In this document: positions 62,055 through 64,000 of the stretch, in pieces
How positions within the stretch are numbered: the first letter of the stretch is position 1
Layout: each line of letters starts with the position of its first letter
Origin: Pseudaestuariivita rosea
Lineage (GTDB): Bacteria; Pseudomonadota; Alphaproteobacteria; Rhodobacterales; Rhodobacteraceae
Assembly: GCF_017592335.1 (NCBI RefSeq)
Contig: NZ_JACNMP010000016.1
Coordinates: forward strand, 18,470 to 82,469
DNA: 64,000 bases
Direction: 5' to 3'
Translations under genes and position numbers: made by a program
The notes under the pieces: generated by a model
Database searches by the model: none
What the model was told of the DNA's origin: nothing
What the model saw: only the letters and a program-made list of their open reading frames with translations

Positions 62055-62911
62055 TGGGTACGCTGTTGGACGTTGAAAATCTGTGGGTCAGATTTCCGTC
62101 CCGCAACGGCGTGTTCGATGCGGTGCGCGGCGTGTCATTCTCGTTGGGCCGGGAACGATTGGGCATCGTCGGTGAAAGCGGGTCCGGCAAGTCGATGACA
62201 GGCCGCGCCATTTTGCGGCTAATTCGTCCGCCGGGGATTGTCGAGGCTGATCAGATCAGTCTGGACGGTGTCGATCTGATGAAGCTGTCGGAAAAGAATA
62301 TGCGCGCTGTGCGTGGCCAGAAGATCAGCATGGTGATGCAGGATCCCAAATTCTCGCTCAACCCCGTGATGACTATCGGCGACCAGATCATCGAGGCATA
62401 TCGTCTGCATAACAGCACCACCAAGGCGCAGGCCTACAAAAAATCGCTAGAGATGCTGGAGGCAGTATCGATCCGCGATACCGAACGCGTGATGCGAGCC
62501 TATCCGCACGAAATGTCAGGGGGGATGGGCCAGCGGATCATGATCGCGATGATGCTGATCCCGAACCCCGAAATTTTGATCGCCGATGAACCCACAAGTG
62601 CCTTGGATGTCTCTGTCCAGCGTCAGGTTCTGGATATCATGGACACGTTGGTCAAGGAACGTGGGATGGGTCTGATCTTTATCAGCCACGACCTGAACCT
62701 TGTGTCTGATTTCTGTGACCGGGTCCTGATCATGTATGCCGGGCGCATTGTTGAAGTTTGCGATGCAGATAAATTGCATAAGGCGCAACATCCATATACC
62801 CGCGGTTTACTCAATTCGTTGCCGCGGTTGGACGTGCCGCGCGACCGGCTTGCGGTGTTGCAACGTGATCCGGAATGGTCGGTCGCCCCAAGTGTGAGTG
62901 CGCGGTTGTGA
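62054..62911 (+). CDS. dppD: Dipeptide-type ABC transporter ATP-binding protein DppD
   Basis: The protein has 285 residues with Walker A GESGSGKSMTGRAILRL (about residues 38-54), signature MSGGMGQRIMIAMML and Walker B EILIADEPTSALDVSVQ. It couples ATP use to transport together with DppF. The C-terminal region HPYTRGLLNSLPRLD is the usual tail of oligopeptide ATPases. It overlaps dppC (TAATG). Confidence 0.95.
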   Translation: MGTLLDVENLWVRFPSRNGVFDAVRGVSFSLGRERLGIVGESGSGKSMTGRAILRLIRPPGIVEADQISLDGVDLMKLSEKNMRAVRGQKISMVMQDPKFSLNPVMTIGDQIIEAYRLHNSTTKAQAYKKSLEMLEAVSIRDTERVMRAYPHEMSGGMGQRIMIAMMLIPNPEILIADEPTSALDVSVQRQVLDIMDTLVKERGMGLIFISHDLNLVSDFCDRVLIMYAGRIVEVCDADKLHKAQHPYTRGLLNSLPRLDVPRDRLAVLQRDPEWSVAPSVSARL

Positions 62912-62913
62912 AC

Positions 62914-63648
62914 ATGTTGGAGATCGACAATCTGAATGTCTGGTTTGGGAAACACAGGGACCGGGTCGATGCGGTAAAGGGGGCCAGTTTCACTGTAGGA
63001 CAAGGGGAAAGCTTTGGTCTAGTGGGTGAAAGCGGGTCGGGAAAATCCACGATATTGCGGGCCATCACCGGGCTCGCGCCTCTTTGGTCAGGTCATATGG
63101 CTGTGGATGGGCACCCCCTGGACCACCAACGCAAAAGAACATTCTTCAAGACCGTGCAAATGGTGTTTCAGGATCCCTATGCGTCGCTCCACCCGCGCCA
63201 TTCGGTCGATCAGGTGCTGGGCGAGACGTTGTATTTGCATAGATTCCGTGACATTGATGCTCGCGTTGTGAAATTGCTTGATGACGTGGGGCTGGGGCAA
63301 AAGTTTAGGTTCCGCTATCCCCATCAATTATCAGGCGGGCAACGTCAGCGTGTGGCCATTGCGCGTGCTTTAGCGCCAGAGCCGCATCTGCTTTTGCTGG
63401 ATGAGCCGACATCGGCGCTGGATGTATCAGTACAAGCTGAAATCCTGAACCTGCTGGTTGATCTGCGGGCAAGTCGCAGACTGACTTACCTGATGGTGTC
63501 GCATGACTTATCTGTGGTCGGGCATATGTGCGACCGGCTTGCCGTTATGAAAGATGGTGAAATCGTTGAGGTTCTGGCCGTCGACGCCCTGCGCGCAAAG
63601 CAAGCATCCCACCCCTATTCCAAAGACTTGCTGGAGGCGTCGCTTTAG
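62914..63648 (+). CDS. dppF: Dipeptide-type ABC transporter ATP-binding protein DppF
   Basis: Second ATPase of the importer, 244 residues from the ATG at 62914; a GTG at 62908 that overlaps the dppD stop is also plausible. It has Walker A GESGSGKSTILRAITGL, the signature LSGGQRQRVAIARAL, Walker B LLLLDEPTSALDVSVQ, and the tail ASHPYSKDLLEASL. It is shorter than most DppF proteins, which carry 60 more residues. Last gene of the operon. Confidence 0.93.
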   Translation: MLEIDNLNVWFGKHRDRVDAVKGASFTVGQGESFGLVGESGSGKSTILRAITGLAPLWSGHMAVDGHPLDHQRKRTFFKTVQMVFQDPYASLHPRHSVDQVLGETLYLHRFRDIDARVVKLLDDVGLGQKFRFRYPHQLSGGQRQRVAIARALAPEPHLLLLDEPTSALDVSVQAEILNLLVDLRASRRLTYLMVSHDLSVVGHMCDRLAVMKDGEIVEVLAVDALRAKQASHPYSKDLLEASL

Positions 63649-63840
63649 CGAACCTTGATCCCTTTTGTAAGGCATATTGTAGAATGGATGCTACTTCAGT
63701 ACTGAATGCCTGTTGTACAACCAAGTTAGCCATTTATTCGCAAGCGCAGCGAATGTCTTGTGTGCGGCGCTTCTGTGGAAAAACAACGTGTTGCTGATGC
63801 AGAAAGTGTGGTTCTGAACAGAGCGCGAGCGCCTTTTCTA

Positions 63841-64000
63841 TCAGGCTTCGCACGTTTGCTGCGGTGCGGGAAAGATCTTGGCTAATTTACGGAGGTTTTG
63901 GGCGGTGGCGGCGAGCAGGAATTCGTCATTTGCGCCACACGGTCCTCGTAATCGCAGCCGTCCCAGTCCCAGAATGCGTTTGAGGTGAGCAAAGAGCATC
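63841..64000 (-). mobile_element. C-terminal end of an IS1182-type transposase, cut by the window edge
   Basis: The minus strand is open from 64000 (in frame from 63999) down to a TGA at 63841-63843. The 52 residues visible read MLFAHLKRILGLGRLRLRGP and KLAKIFPAPQQTCEA, with CGANDEFLLAATAQNLR between, the C-terminal end of IS1182-family transposases as I know them. The rest of the element lies beyond the window. The insertion-sequence end must lie in the non-coding bases between 63649 and 63840; I cannot place it without the other end. Confidence 0.82.

Noticed and set aside
1..64000. tRNA, rRNA, riboswitch and CRISPR candidates
   Set aside because: No clover-leaf, repeat array or known riboswitch motif was recognised in the gaps; these cannot be excluded fully without a search.

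Overview
The window looks like chromosomal DNA of an alphaproteobacterium of the Rhodobacterales (Roseobacter group). It is about 60% GC by eye. It has the petP-petR regulatory pair, the HDAC-xseB-ispA-dxs block, a MaoC-Pta/AckA pair and mutL-rmuC, and it carries the bacteriochlorophyll genes bchE and bchJ behind PpsR/CrtJ-type and FNR-type sites. The species is inferred; no rRNA or tRNA gene was seen. Functions come from reading motifs and family resemblance, with no database search.

Layout. 1-3086: 3' part of an RND efflux pump. 3094-4107: a Hint-domain protein behind a perfect 10-bp inverted repeat. 4177-9165 (minus): a polyamine-type ABC importer operon (ATPase, binding protein, DUF2314 protein, two permeases). 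9323-11521 (minus): bchJ and bchE, then an exported Asp-rich protein (11597-12760). 12893-15107: a VIT/CCC1 metal transporter and a phosphotransferase/P-loop kinase fusion. 15312-17623: livH-livM permeases with no partners nearby. 17853-20529: a PstS-like/OmpA fusion with an exported companion, closed by a terminator. 20790-35531: housekeeping and metabolism (gamma-butyrobetaine-type dioxygenase, glnE, YbaK-type deacylase, DUF2852 gene with twin operators, RDD protein, bpt, dsbB, YqaA-type protein, ackA, MaoC-Pta, yggT, thioesterase-like, MFS, mepA, phytase-like esterase). 35685-40959: rmuC, mutL, ilvE, petP-petR. 41090-43798: a secreted hydrolase divergent from a membrane AraC-type regulator, then a second exported Asp-rich protein. 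43846-49869: HDAC-like hydrolase, xseB, ispA, dxs, an AIG1-like membrane protein and a VOC-SDR fusion. 49950-53675: ade-amn adenine salvage and HU. 53880-55466: a ring-cleaving dioxygenase/hydrolase pair. 55499-57209: a patch of small orphan genes. 57366-63648: a dipeptidase plus a complete dipeptide-type ABC importer. 63841-64000 (minus): C-terminal end of an IS1182-type transposase running off the window.

How parts work together. The dipeptidase and Dpp importer form a peptide uptake and cleavage module. Amn makes adenine from AMP and Ade deaminates it to hypoxanthine. IspA and Dxs supply isoprenoid precursors, which a phototroph needs for the bacteriochlorophyll tail and carotenoids. BchE is an oxygen-sensitive enzyme, so an FNR site next to two PpsR/CrtJ-type sites is the expected logic of redox and light control. 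No other photosynthesis gene lies in this window.

No CRISPR array, prophage or defence island was recognised. The least explained features are the exported DxNxDG paralogue pair, the twin palindromes before the DUF2852 gene, the VOC-SDR fusion, a terminator-like hairpin at the dppA/dppB junction, and several intergenic inverted repeats.
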